NCBI RefSeq assembly: GCF_014205015.1
Contig: NZ_JACHMO010000001.1
Span: 1,922,001-1,986,000 of the forward strand
Direction: 5' to 3'
DNA length: 64,000 bases
From: Saccharothrix ecbatanensis
Lineage (GTDB): Bacteria > Actinomycetota > Actinomycetes > Mycobacteriales > Pseudonocardiaceae
Positions 17,927 to 26,727 of this stretch are shown here, piece after piece. How positions within the stretch are numbered: the first letter of the stretch is position 1; each line of letters starts with the position of its first letter. The notes beneath the pieces were generated by a model. It ran no database searches. It had not been told where the DNA came from and saw nothing but the letters and a program-made list of their open reading frames with translations. The translations under genes were made by a program, and so were the position numbers.

Positions 17927-18198
17927 CTATATTCCCCCGAACTGTCAATCCGTTAGGCATTCGCTATCGCAACGAATGTACGTGCGACGCCTTCGCGTGC
18001 ACCATCGGCTGAACGGGTGATCGGGCAGGTACTGACCGTGTTCGAATCTGTCGAAGATTCTCTGTTGAAATCGTCGAAACTGTCGAATCCGTGCAAACTC
18101 GCGTCGGGGTCTGGCCCGTGGCGGCGCCGGCTGCGGGCCGGACCCCACTGCCGCAGTGTTTTCAATCGCTCGACGCCCCCTATTCTCCTGGAGTCGGT
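17927..18198. promoter_or_regulatory. Divergent promoter region with TCGAA cluster
   Basis: This AT-richer stretch separates the regulator (-) from the condensation enzyme (+). Within 18041-18087 the motif TCGAA (one copy TTGAA) starts at 18042, 18051, 18065, 18075 and 18083. The first pair forms an inverted repeat TTCGA-N5-TCGAA. The spacing does not match the published StrR consensus (GTTCGAct-N11-agTCGAAc), so binding by the adjacent regulator is an inference from position and half-site similarity. Confidence 0.5.
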
Positions 18199-19998
18199 GT
18201 GTCCGCAGAAATCTCTGATTCCGTTCTCCGGCCGGTGCTGTCCTCGACGCTCCGAGTAACAGGCGCCACCGCACGCAGTGGGCTGGCGACGTGGGGGCAA
18301 CTGCACCTGTTGCGCCATCTGAGAAATGCGGGCGACTCGGCGAATGTTCTGACCTTCACCGTGCAGGTCCCGTTGCCGGAACACTGCGACGTACGCGGGC
18401 TGCAGAGCGTGATGTGCGAGGTCTTGCGACGCTATGAGTCGCTCCGCACGACATATGTCACGAAGGGCGGGCCCGTGCGGCAGGTCGTGGCGGGCGAGGG
18501 CGAACTCGCGTTCGACCTGTACGAGACACACGCTGGTCACGTCACGACACTCGCGGGGGAGTTGGCCGAGCGCCTCAAAGAGCTCCCGTTCGACATCGAG
18601 TCCGAGTGGCCCGTTCGGTGCGCCGCAGTGCTCACCGGAGGGAACCCCGCCGTCCTCGTGCTGGCCTTCAACCACATGGCGCTCGACCATGGCGGCGCAC
18701 TGATCGTCACGGCCGAGATGTCCCGGCAGCTCTCCGGAGGAGAGCCGGGCGCGCTTCCCCGGTGGCAACCGGTCGACCAGGCCGATTTCGAACAGTCGCC
18801 GGCGGGGGTGGCAATCTGCACACGCGCCCTCGACCACGTTCGACGGATCCTCCAGCCGGCTGTCGCGACCACCTTGGACGTCCCTCCGGGCGACTTCGGT
18901 CCCATGCGGGCCCTCGTACTGCGGATGCGGTCACCCGCGGCCATTCGCGCGGCCGAGACGTGTGCCCGACGTCTGCGCGTGTCGAGTTCCAGCGTCATCC
19001 TGGCGGCGGCGGCGGTGGCGCTCGGGGTCTGTCTCGACAGGACTCGGGTCGTGTTCCAACTCGTGGCCAGCAACCGCGTTGTCGAACCGCAGCGTTCTCT
19101 CGTGGCGAGTGTTGCCCTGGACACCGCCTGCCTCGTCGATTTCACGGAAATGTCGTTCGACCAGGTCGTGCGGAATGCCTTCAACGCGACGGTCACCGCC
19201 TACATAATGGGCCAGTGTGACCCCCTCGCCAAGGACGCGCTGTTGCGAGAACAAGAGGTGATGATCGGACGTCGGATCGGCCTGGACGTCAAGTTCAACG
19301 ACAGCCGGACAGATCGCAGCGTCGCACCTGAGCCGTCAGCAGAAGTCTTGCAGCAGCTCATGCGGCGGACGGAGGTCGTCGAGGAGGCCTACGAGTTCTC
19401 CGGAGGCGGCGTGTACATGAACGTCTGGGGCACGGGAGCGGCCAGCGAGATCGTACTGGCCGGTGACATCAGTGAGCTGCCGCGAAAGGTGCAGCACGAG
19501 ATTCTGTCCGGCATGGAGCGACTCGTCGTCGCCTCGGCCGTCCAGGACATTCCGGCACGCGAGTTGAACCACGTGGCCGGGGTCGTGCCCTTGGTGCGGG
19601 GACCGAATTGGGTGCGTTGCCCCGGCGGATACGTCGATCTGGATGCCACTCGTGAGGTCTGGAGGCGTGTCGCTCGAACCGATGTCGCCGACGTCTACGC
19701 AGAGCCTGCCGATCTCGGGTACCACCGCCTGGTCGGTTACGCGCTGGCGGTCGACGATCGGTCGCTCGGTGACATCCGCCGGGAGTTCGTGTCCTTTCTG
19801 GACGCGCGGTATGAGATCAAAGCCCCGGACTGGTACGTCCGGTGCGTGAATCCTCCGCACTCCATGAAGGACCGAGCCGGCTGGGAAGGGCTTCAGGTCG
19901 TCGATGAGGGCAACGGTCATGACGATGGTGAGGACTCCAAACAGCCACCGGTCCCGGCTTCAAGCCTGGCTGCGACCCATGCGAAAGATTCGGGCTAA
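18199..19998 (+). CDS. Stand-alone condensation-type acyl/peptidyl transferase
   Basis: 599 aa from GTG 18199 (GGAG five bases upstream). The first 430 residues are a condensation-domain fold: LATWGQLHLLRHLR, LRRYESLRTTYV, and NHMALDHGG at the HHxxxDG position. The catalytic His and the Asp are kept; the first His is Asn and the Gly is His. The last 150 residues contain TREVWRRVARTDVADVYAEPADLGYHRLVGYALAVDD, which I do not recognise as a carrier or adenylation domain. It is probably an active condensation or ester-forming enzyme acting between separate carriers or releasing the chain, but its partner is unknown. It starts the second half of the cluster and is divergent from the StrR-like regulator. 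Confidence 0.75.
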   Translation: MSAEISDSVLRPVLSSTLRVTGATARSGLATWGQLHLLRHLRNAGDSANVLTFTVQVPLPEHCDVRGLQSVMCEVLRRYESLRTTYVTKGGPVRQVVAGEGELAFDLYETHAGHVTTLAGELAERLKELPFDIESEWPVRCAAVLTGGNPAVLVLAFNHMALDHGGALIVTAEMSRQLSGGEPGALPRWQPVDQADFEQSPAGVAICTRALDHVRRILQPAVATTLDVPPGDFGPMRALVLRMRSPAAIRAAETCARRLRVSSSSVILAAAAVALGVCLDRTRVVFQLVASNRVVEPQRSLVASVALDTACLVDFTEMSFDQVVRNAFNATVTAYIMGQCDPLAKDALLREQEVMIGRRIGLDVKFNDSRTDRSVAPEPSAEVLQQLMRRTEVVEEAYEFSGGGVYMNVWGTGAASEIVLAGDISELPRKVQHEILSGMERLVVASAVQDIPARELNHVAGVVPLVRGPNWVRCPGGYVDLDATREVWRRVARTDVADVYAEPADLGYHRLVGYALAVDDRSLGDIRREFVSFLDARYEIKAPDWYVRCVNPPHSMKDRAGWEGLQVVDEGNGHDDGEDSKQPPVPASSLAATHAKDSG

Positions 19999-20001
19999 TA
20001 C

Positions 20002-20073
20002 TTGACAACAATCCGAGTGATCGATAACGTTATTTTTGAATCGCCTCGATAAAACGCGAACCGTGATATCGAG
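20002..20073 (+). promoter_or_regulatory. Strong promoter with two palindromes upstream of GH3 gene
   Basis: TTGACA (20002-20007), 17 bases, TAACGT (20025-20030) is near the sigma-70-type consensus. The -10 lies inside ATAACGTTAT (20024-20033), a perfect palindrome with a central CG as in LacI-family operators. Downstream of the likely start site, CTCGATA (20045-20051) and TATCGAG (20067-20073) form a second inverted repeat with a 15-base centre. A repressor on either site would block transcription. The regulators are unknown. Confidence 0.6.
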
Positions 20074-20167
20074 CTTTCCGGTCGCGCCAACTTACCGGAG
20101 ACACCCGAATTTCGTGTTGTCTTCCCAGGTGCGGACGGCCACCCCATGCGACCTACCGGGGGAATCC

Positions 20168-22972
20168 GTGGACCCAGATCCAGCGGTCGATGCCCTTGTC
20201 CGCCGGTTGACCTTCGACGAAAAGCTGACACTCCTGCACCAGCACGCGCCGGCCGTGCCGCGTCTGGGGCTGGCGGACTTCCGCACCGGCACCGAAATCC
20301 TGCACGGTGTGTCCTGGCTGGGGCCTGCGACGGTGTTCCCGCAGGCGGTCGGACTCGGTGCCACCTGGAACCCGGATTTGCTCGAAGCGATCGGCGCGGT
20401 GGTGGGCACCGAAGTGCACCAGTTGCACCACCTGGACCCGACGGTGAGCCGCAACGTGTGGGGTCCGGTGGTCAATCTGCTGCGTGACCCGCGCTGGGGA
20501 CGGAACGAGGAGGGCTACTCCGAAGACCCGACGCTCACGGCGATGCTCGCGATCGGGTACTGCCGGGGGTTACGCGGCGGTGGTCCTGCGGATCGGTGCG
20601 CCGCCCTGGTGACGGCACCGACGCTGAAACACTTCCTGGCGTACAACCACGAAACCGACAAGGGACGGGCGTGGGCGGAGATACGGCCGCGCGTGCTCCA
20701 CGAATACGACCTGCGCCCGTTCGAACGAGTCATCAGGGCCGGGGTCGTTTCCGGGGTCATGCTGTCGTACAACCGCGTCAACGGGCGCCCGTGTCATGTC
20801 ACGCCGCTGCTTCCACTGCTTAGGTCCTGGCAGCCGGACCTGGTCGTGGTGTCGGACGCCCACGGCACGAAGGGCATGGTCGAGGACCACGGCTACTTCG
20901 AGGACCTCCCGCACGCCTACGCGGCGGCACTGCGCGCCGGACTGGACAGCTTCACCAATGACTCGGCCGACCCGATCGGCACGGTCGAGGCGCTGCGTGC
21001 TGCGGCGGCGAAGGGTCTGCTGTCCGAGGAGGACGTGGACGCGCCGGTCCGGCGCCTACTGAGGATGCGGGCCCGGCTGGGCGAACTCGGGCAGGACGAC
21101 GCCGAGCCCGTGGAGCCGCAGGACACGGCCGAGTTGGCGCTGACGGCGGCCAGGCAATCGGTGGTGCTGCTCAAGAACGACGCCGACCTGCTGCCCCTCG
21201 ACGAGGCGGGTGTCCGCCGGCTCACCGTGGTCGGCCCGCACGCCGACAAGGTTCTCATCGACTGGGTCTCCGGCAGCCTGCCCTACCACCACAGCGTGCT
21301 CGACGTTCTCCGCGACCGGCTAGGCGCTGATCGGATCGATCACGTCGAGGGCGTTGACCGGGTCGTTCTCGAGGTGGACGGCGGCGGCTTCGTCAGTGCC
21401 GAGCCGGACGCCGAGGGTAAGCCGCTCCGCATCGCATCGGTGGGCTCGGACGAGGAGCGGTGGTTCGACGTGTTCGACTGGGGCGGGGACATCGTCACCT
21501 TCCGCGCCGTCACGAACCGACGGTTCGCGTCTCGAGAAGACGACGGTTCTCTCACCAACAGCGCCCTCATCCCGTACGGGTGGGCTGTGCCCGAGGCCTT
21601 CACGCTCGTCCCGGACGAGGACGGCTGGTCATATCTGCGGCATGTCTATTCGGACACCTACGTGGGCGTCTGCGACGGATTCCTCACGGCACGCGTCGCC
21701 GACCCGGACAAGGCCACTCGACTGCGGTTGCACACCGTCTCCCGCGCCACGGACCTGGTGGCGGACCGGGCGGCCGGTGCGGACGCGGTGCTCGTCGTGG
21801 TGGGCACCCACCCCCTGATCAACGGACGCGAGAACGAGGACACGAGCGACATGGCTCTCCCTCGGGCTCAGGAGGCGGTGGTGAGGGCCGCACTGGCCGC
21901 GAACCCGAAGACGGCCCTCGTCATGGTCAGCGGTCGTCCCATCGCCGCGCCGTGGCTGGCTGAGCAGGTGCCGGCACTGCTCTGGTCCGCGCACGGCGGC
22001 CAGGAGCAGGGCCAGGCCATCGTCGACACAGTCCTTGGGACCAGCCCGCCTGCCGGACGTCTGCCGCAGACCTGGTACCGGGACCCGGACCAGCTGGGCG
22101 ATCTGCACGACTACGACATCATCGGCAGCTCCAAGACCTACCTCTACTTCCCCGGCGACCCCCTGTACCCGTTCGGGCACGGCCTCACCTATGCCCGCTT
22201 CCGGTACGGCGAGCCGCGGCTGGACAACGACGTGCTGTCGGGCGACGACGCGTGCCAGGTCACCGTGACCATCACCAACACGGGGCCGGTCGCCAGCGAC
22301 GAGGTGGTGCAGCTGTACGTACGGGCGCCCGGCGAGCGGATCCGGCGCCCGATCCGGGAACTGCGGGGCTTCCGGCGCATCCACCTGCCGGTGGACGAGT
22401 CCGCCGAGGTGTCGTTCCGGCTCGATGCCGACGATCTCGCGCACTGGGACGTCGGTTCCGGACGGTTCGTGACCGGGCCGGGCCGGTACGAGCTCCAGAT
22501 CGGCCGGTCGTCGGCGGACATCGTCGGGACGGTCGCGCTGACCGTGACCGCCCCGCCGGTGGCGCCGCGGGACGTGAGCGGCCGCCTGGCCCGCGCCGTC
22601 GACTTCGACGACAGCCACGACATCCGCATCGTCGACGAGGCGCCGCTGGGCGGTGACGCGGTGGCGGCGCGAGGCGACGGTGGCTGGTTGTGCTTCCGGG
22701 ACGTGGAGCTGCCGGACGTCGACCACGCGGTCGCGCAGGTGGCCACGACCGGCGATGTGCCCGCCACCGTCGAGCTGCGCTTGGACGATCCGGCGACCGG
22801 ACACCTGGTGGCGTGGCTGACTGTGCCGGTCGTGGACCGGGCGTGGCGCTGGTGCACCGTGCAGGCCCCGGCGAACGGCAACGGCCGTCACGACCTCTAC
22901 GTGGTGCTGTCCGAGCACGCCCGGCTGGCCAGCTTCGGACTCGTCCACGGACCTCACCCAGTGGAGATGTGA
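20168..22972 (+). CDS. GH3 beta-glycosidase with fascin-like and CBM6-like modules
   Basis: 934 aa from GTG 20168 (GGGGGA upstream); the frame is open to a TTG at 20036, inside the promoter. The GH3 barrel has RDPRWGRNEEGYSEDP, GTLKHFLAYNHE-like TLKHFLAYN and the nucleophile in VVSDAHGTKG (Asp230). A segment at about 330-500 (TFRAVTNRRFASREDDGSL, SYLRHVYSDTYVGV) looks like an inserted fascin-type beta-trefoil. A fibronectin-type domain follows, and the last 130 residues resemble a CBM6-like sandwich. No signal peptide is visible, so it probably acts inside the cell. GH3 enzymes in antibiotic clusters (DesR of pikromycin) remove a protective sugar; here that role is inferred from the neighbouring glycosyltransferase. 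The carbamoyltransferase follows two bases later. Confidence 0.88.
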   Translation: MDPDPAVDALVRRLTFDEKLTLLHQHAPAVPRLGLADFRTGTEILHGVSWLGPATVFPQAVGLGATWNPDLLEAIGAVVGTEVHQLHHLDPTVSRNVWGPVVNLLRDPRWGRNEEGYSEDPTLTAMLAIGYCRGLRGGGPADRCAALVTAPTLKHFLAYNHETDKGRAWAEIRPRVLHEYDLRPFERVIRAGVVSGVMLSYNRVNGRPCHVTPLLPLLRSWQPDLVVVSDAHGTKGMVEDHGYFEDLPHAYAAALRAGLDSFTNDSADPIGTVEALRAAAAKGLLSEEDVDAPVRRLLRMRARLGELGQDDAEPVEPQDTAELALTAARQSVVLLKNDADLLPLDEAGVRRLTVVGPHADKVLIDWVSGSLPYHHSVLDVLRDRLGADRIDHVEGVDRVVLEVDGGGFVSAEPDAEGKPLRIASVGSDEERWFDVFDWGGDIVTFRAVTNRRFASREDDGSLTNSALIPYGWAVPEAFTLVPDEDGWSYLRHVYSDTYVGVCDGFLTARVADPDKATRLRLHTVSRATDLVADRAAGADAVLVVVGTHPLINGRENEDTSDMALPRAQEAVVRAALAANPKTALVMVSGRPIAAPWLAEQVPALLWSAHGGQEQGQAIVDTVLGTSPPAGRLPQTWYRDPDQLGDLHDYDIIGSSKTYLYFPGDPLYPFGHGLTYARFRYGEPRLDNDVLSGDDACQVTVTITNTGPVASDEVVQLYVRAPGERIRRPIRELRGFRRIHLPVDESAEVSFRLDADDLAHWDVGSGRFVTGPGRYELQIGRSSADIVGTVALTVTAPPVAPRDVSGRLARAVDFDDSHDIRIVDEAPLGGDAVAARGDGGWLCFRDVELPDVDHAVAQVATTGDVPATVELRLDDPATGHLVAWLTVPVVDRAWRWCTVQAPANGNGRHDLYVVLSEHARLASFGLVHGPHPVEM

Positions 22973-22974
22973 CC

Positions 22975-24756
22975 ATGAACGTGCTCGGTATTTCGGCGCT
23001 CTACCACGACGCCGCCGCCGCGGTGTGCGTCGACGGCAGGCTGGAGGCGGCGGCCCAGGAGGAACGGTTCTCCCGCCGCAAACAGGATCGCACCGTGCCC
23101 TGGCGAGCTGCGCGCGCCTGCCTGGACATGACCGGTCTGACCATCGCGGACATCGACTGGGTCGCGTTCTACGAGGACCCCGCCATGAAGCTCGACCGGC
23201 AGCTGTCGATGGCCGCGGCCGAGACGCGACAGGAAGCGGTCACCGAGCTGCTCGGCCGAACCGACCCGCACCGCACCTACCGGGCGCTTCGCGAGGGGAT
23301 CGGTTACGACGGACCGGTGCGTTTCCTGCCGCACCACCTGTCCCATGCCGCAAGTGCGTTCTACTTCTCCGGCTTCCAGGAGTCGGCGATTCTCGTGCTC
23401 GACGCCGTGGGTGAGTGGTCCACGTCCTCGTACGGCTTCGGATCCACGCAGTCGGGGATCAGGCTCATCGAGGCCGATCGGTATCCGCATTCGCTCGGGC
23501 TGTTCTACAGCACCGTGACCTCCTACCTCGGGTTCGAGGTCAACGAGGGCGAATACAAGACCATGGGTCTGGCGCCGCTGGGGCAACCGACCCTCGTCGA
23601 CCGGTTGCGCCGGCTCATCGAATGGAACGACGTCGGCGACATCCACCTCGACCTGCGCTACTTCGACTTCATGGGACTGCGTCGCATGTGGTCCGACAGG
23701 CTTCCCGAGCTGCTGGGGCGGCCTGCACGGGGTGCCGGTGAACCCCTGGCCGACTGGCACGCCGACCTCGCCCGCAGCGCGCAGGTGGTGCTTGAGGAGA
23801 TAGTGCTGCGCAAGGCTGACGCTGTCAGGAAGTACAGCGGTGCCAAGAACATCTGCCTTGCCGGCGGCGTGGCGTTGAACTGCGTCGCCACCGGCAAGTT
23901 GCGCGCCACGGGCATGTTCGACGACATCTTCGTACCGCCGGCGGCCGGTGACGCGGGCGGGGCTGCCGGCGCGGCTGCTCAGGTCTCCTTCGACCTCGGT
24001 GCGCCACCGCCGGTGGAGCGACTCACGCACTCCTATCTCGGGCCGGAGTTCTCCACCGCGCGCGACATCATTCCTGTGATGCGCGCCGCCAACCTGCCGT
24101 ACGCCGACTACCGCGACCGTTTCGACGATCTGCTCGACGATGTGGTCGCGCGGTTGATGGCCGGTCAGGTCATCGGCTGGTTCCAGGGGCGAATGGAGTT
24201 CGGGCCGCGCGCGCTGGGCGCGCGGTCGATCCTCGCAGATCCCCGAGTGCCGGACATGCGTGACCGCATCAACAAGCTGGTGAAGATGCGCGAGCCGTTC
24301 CGCCCGTTCGCCCCGAGTGTTCTGGATCGGCTGGCGTCGAAGTACTTCACTTGCGACGTACCGCTGCCGTTCATGCTCGAAACCACCCGGGTGCGTACCG
24401 ACGACCTGCCGGCGGTCACGCACGTCGACGGGTCGGCGCGGGTGCAGACCGTCCATTCAGGAACGAACCCCCGTTACGCCCGGCTGCTGGAGAGGTTCTG
24501 GGAGCGGACGGCGTGTGGCGTGCTGCTGAACACCTCGTTCAACCAGGGTGGCGAGCCCATCGTGTGCACACCGACAGACGCGCTGGCGTGTTTCGCGCGT
24601 TCGGGGCTCGACGCTCTGATCATGCAGGATGTGCTCGTCGACACGGACGACGTTCCGCCGTCGTGGCGCCAGGCCGTGGCCGCGCGCGGCTTCAGCTCCG
24701 CACAGAGCGATGAGCCCGGTGTCCAGCGCGAGTTGGCCGTCTACGAGCTCGCCTGA
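22975..24756 (+). CDS. O-carbamoyltransferase (NodU/CmcH family)
   Basis: 593 aa. The enzyme transfers a carbamoyl group from carbamoyl phosphate, through carbamoyl-adenylate, to a hydroxyl. The N-terminal Kae1-like ASKHA domain opens with NVLGISALYHDAAAAVCVDG and has the metal ligands in HHLSHAASAFYFSGF (H120/H121 and H124). ICLAGGVALNCVATGKL and EFGPRALGARSILADPR are family signatures, and the C-terminal domain has LLNTSFNQGGEPIV. Length fits the family (about 570-600 aa). It sits between the GH3 gene (2-base gap) and the SGNH gene (overlap), so the three are one unit. The likely acceptor is a sugar or polyol hydroxyl of the product, as in novobiocin, nodulation factors or bleomycin; this is inferred. 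Confidence 0.93.
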   Translation: MNVLGISALYHDAAAAVCVDGRLEAAAQEERFSRRKQDRTVPWRAARACLDMTGLTIADIDWVAFYEDPAMKLDRQLSMAAAETRQEAVTELLGRTDPHRTYRALREGIGYDGPVRFLPHHLSHAASAFYFSGFQESAILVLDAVGEWSTSSYGFGSTQSGIRLIEADRYPHSLGLFYSTVTSYLGFEVNEGEYKTMGLAPLGQPTLVDRLRRLIEWNDVGDIHLDLRYFDFMGLRRMWSDRLPELLGRPARGAGEPLADWHADLARSAQVVLEEIVLRKADAVRKYSGAKNICLAGGVALNCVATGKLRATGMFDDIFVPPAAGDAGGAAGAAAQVSFDLGAPPPVERLTHSYLGPEFSTARDIIPVMRAANLPYADYRDRFDDLLDDVVARLMAGQVIGWFQGRMEFGPRALGARSILADPRVPDMRDRINKLVKMREPFRPFAPSVLDRLASKYFTCDVPLPFMLETTRVRTDDLPAVTHVDGSARVQTVHSGTNPRYARLLERFWERTACGVLLNTSFNQGGEPIVCTPTDALACFARSGLDALIMQDVLVDTDDVPPSWRQAVAARGFSSAQSDEPGVQRELAVYELA

Positions 24757-24779
24757 TGTCAACGGAGGAGGCGGAGCAG

Positions 24780-26672
24780 ATGCGCATTGGCATTTGGGAG
24801 CACAACCCGAACGGCGACCGGTACGAACGCGTCGACGGCGAATGGCCGAACTGGTCGGACAGCGCGGGCTTCACCCGAGTCCCGGACCGACGCCGGGTGT
24901 TGCTGCTAGGGGAATCCGTGGCCCGTGGGCTGCTCTACGAGCCGCTGGTCACGCCCGCGCTGATGATCGAGCAGGCTCTGGACGCCACCGCTCCTGGCCG
25001 GGCCGAGGTGGTGGATCTCGCCCGCAGCGGTGCCCGGTTCCAGGACCTGCTCGACATCGCCGAATCGGCCCGCGACCTGGCTCCGGACGCGGTCGTCGTG
25101 TTCGCCGGGAACAACTGGAAGTACGAACTGACCGAGTGGGCGTCGAAAAGCCGGCAAGCGGACGAGGCCCGTGCGTTGGAGCGGGGCGGAGTCGCTGAGC
25201 TGCTGCGCGAACGGGAGTCCAGGCTGGCCAATGCCGTCACGGACTTCGTGAACGGCATCTGCGACCTGTTCGCCAGTCAGGCACCTGTGCTGTTCGTGCT
25301 TCCCGAATCGAACCTGCTGGACTGGCACACCGTGCCGCTCGCGCCGGTCCTCGGGAACGGCAAGGATTCTGAGTGGCATCGTGTGATGCGCCGGACGAGG
25401 CAGCAAATGCGCGACGGCGACGAGGCCGCGGTGCTGGCCGGGTGCGAGCAGCTGCACCGTCTCGACGGTGGCGTGTCCGAGGAGCCGTACCGCTACCGCG
25501 CCCGCATACACCTGGACCGTGGTGAAACGGACGAGGCGCTGGCCAACTACCGGCACGCCCGCGACGTTCGCCTGTGGTGTGATGGCATTGATCCGTCGTG
25601 GTTACCGTCGATCGGGGTGAACGCCGCGCGGACGGCCGCTGTCAGCCGCGGCGGCGCGGTCGTGGATCTCACGGCTACCCTGCCCGCGCAGTGTGCGAGC
25701 GGCATTCCAGACAGGACGGTCTTTGCCGACTTCTGTCATCTCAACGGCCAGGGCCTGGTGTTCGCGGCGACCGAGATCGCGTGCGCCCTCGGGCCCGTAC
25801 TCGGGTTGAAGGTCACGCCAGAGCTGTGCGCGCGGACGTTGCGCGGGCCGGCCCCGGAGGTCGAGGCCGGCGCGGCGTTCTCCGCGGCGTTCGTGAACGC
25901 GGATTTCGCGCAATCGAGTGAGGTGATCTCCTTCTACGCCCGGCTGGCCGCTCGCGCGGCACCACAGATAGTGGGAGCCATGGAGGCGTACTGTGCCGCG
26001 CCCGCCGCGGCCACGCCTTGGTGGATGCGGACAATCGACATACCGAAGTTCGCGAACGCGGAGCGCTGCCTGCGTGGTATCGGCCGCGTAGGCAGGTACC
26101 TGTACGACGACACGCTTGTCAGGTCCTTCACCGCTGAGATCAACGCGGCGCGCGGTCGGCCCGATGACGATCCGCCCGTTCGGTCGCACGCTGCGCTCGT
26201 ACCGGGTACGCGTACCAACCTCCTCGATCCGACCCTGGCTCCGGCTTGGCGTCCACTGGACTGGGAAGGGCTGCTCGACACCCTGCCTGGCCGGCCCACC
26301 GGCTATCGGCACTACTTCCGTGCGCACACCGAGGAGAGCCGCTTCCTCTTCATCGCGGCCGGACCGGCCGTGGTCCACGTCGAGATCACCATGCGGCTGG
26401 GCACATCCGGGGAGGGAACGACCCAGGTGCTGATCAACGAGCACGAGGTCGGCAGCTTCGAACTCGGCGACCGCTGGCACCTCTGCCGGTTCTCGGTTCC
26501 GGCCGAGCAGGTGGAGACGGGCCGCAACGAACTGGTGATCCGGTGGCAGCGAAGCCTGATCGAGACGACCCCTTTGCCGATCCTTGCCCGACGGATCGAA
26601 CAAGGTCTCGGCCAGGAACTCTCGATCGTCTTCGGCGAGGTGCACTCGGTGCATGCCACGGCGGCGGCGTGA
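24780..26672 (+). CDS. SGNH-fold protein with TPR-like and C-terminal beta modules
   Basis: 630 aa from ATG 24780, with GGAGGAG nine bases upstream; ATG 24756, overlapping the previous stop, is the alternative. The opening VLLLGESVARGLL is SGNH block I (Ser46), VVVFAGNNWKYEL carries the block III Asn, and FADFCHLNGQG gives the block V Asp/His pair. Between blocks lies a helical stretch of TPR type (YRYRARIHLDRGETDEALANYRHARDV). The last 200 residues (RFLFIAAGPAVVHVEITMRLG, GSFELGDRWHLCRFSVPAEQV) look like a beta-sandwich. I infer an esterase or acyltransferase acting on the product or its sugar; the coupling with the carbamoyltransferase supports a tailoring role. No signal peptide is seen. 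Confidence 0.72.
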   Translation: MRIGIWEHNPNGDRYERVDGEWPNWSDSAGFTRVPDRRRVLLLGESVARGLLYEPLVTPALMIEQALDATAPGRAEVVDLARSGARFQDLLDIAESARDLAPDAVVVFAGNNWKYELTEWASKSRQADEARALERGGVAELLRERESRLANAVTDFVNGICDLFASQAPVLFVLPESNLLDWHTVPLAPVLGNGKDSEWHRVMRRTRQQMRDGDEAAVLAGCEQLHRLDGGVSEEPYRYRARIHLDRGETDEALANYRHARDVRLWCDGIDPSWLPSIGVNAARTAAVSRGGAVVDLTATLPAQCASGIPDRTVFADFCHLNGQGLVFAATEIACALGPVLGLKVTPELCARTLRGPAPEVEAGAAFSAAFVNADFAQSSEVISFYARLAARAAPQIVGAMEAYCAAPAAATPWWMRTIDIPKFANAERCLRGIGRVGRYLYDDTLVRSFTAEINAARGRPDDDPPVRSHAALVPGTRTNLLDPTLAPAWRPLDWEGLLDTLPGRPTGYRHYFRAHTEESRFLFIAAGPAVVHVEITMRLGTSGEGTTQVLINEHEVGSFELGDRWHLCRFSVPAEQVETGRNELVIRWQRSLIETTPLPILARRIEQGLGQELSIVFGEVHSVHATAAA

Positions 26673-26727
26673 GCGTGGCGAACGCGTAGTGGCCAGTCGA
26701 GGCGGTTTGCACAGCGGAAAGGTGCGG

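Noticed and set aside
18031..18090. Canonical StrR box
   Set aside because: TCGAA copies are present but not as GTTCGAct-N11-agTCGAAc; reported only as a half-site cluster.
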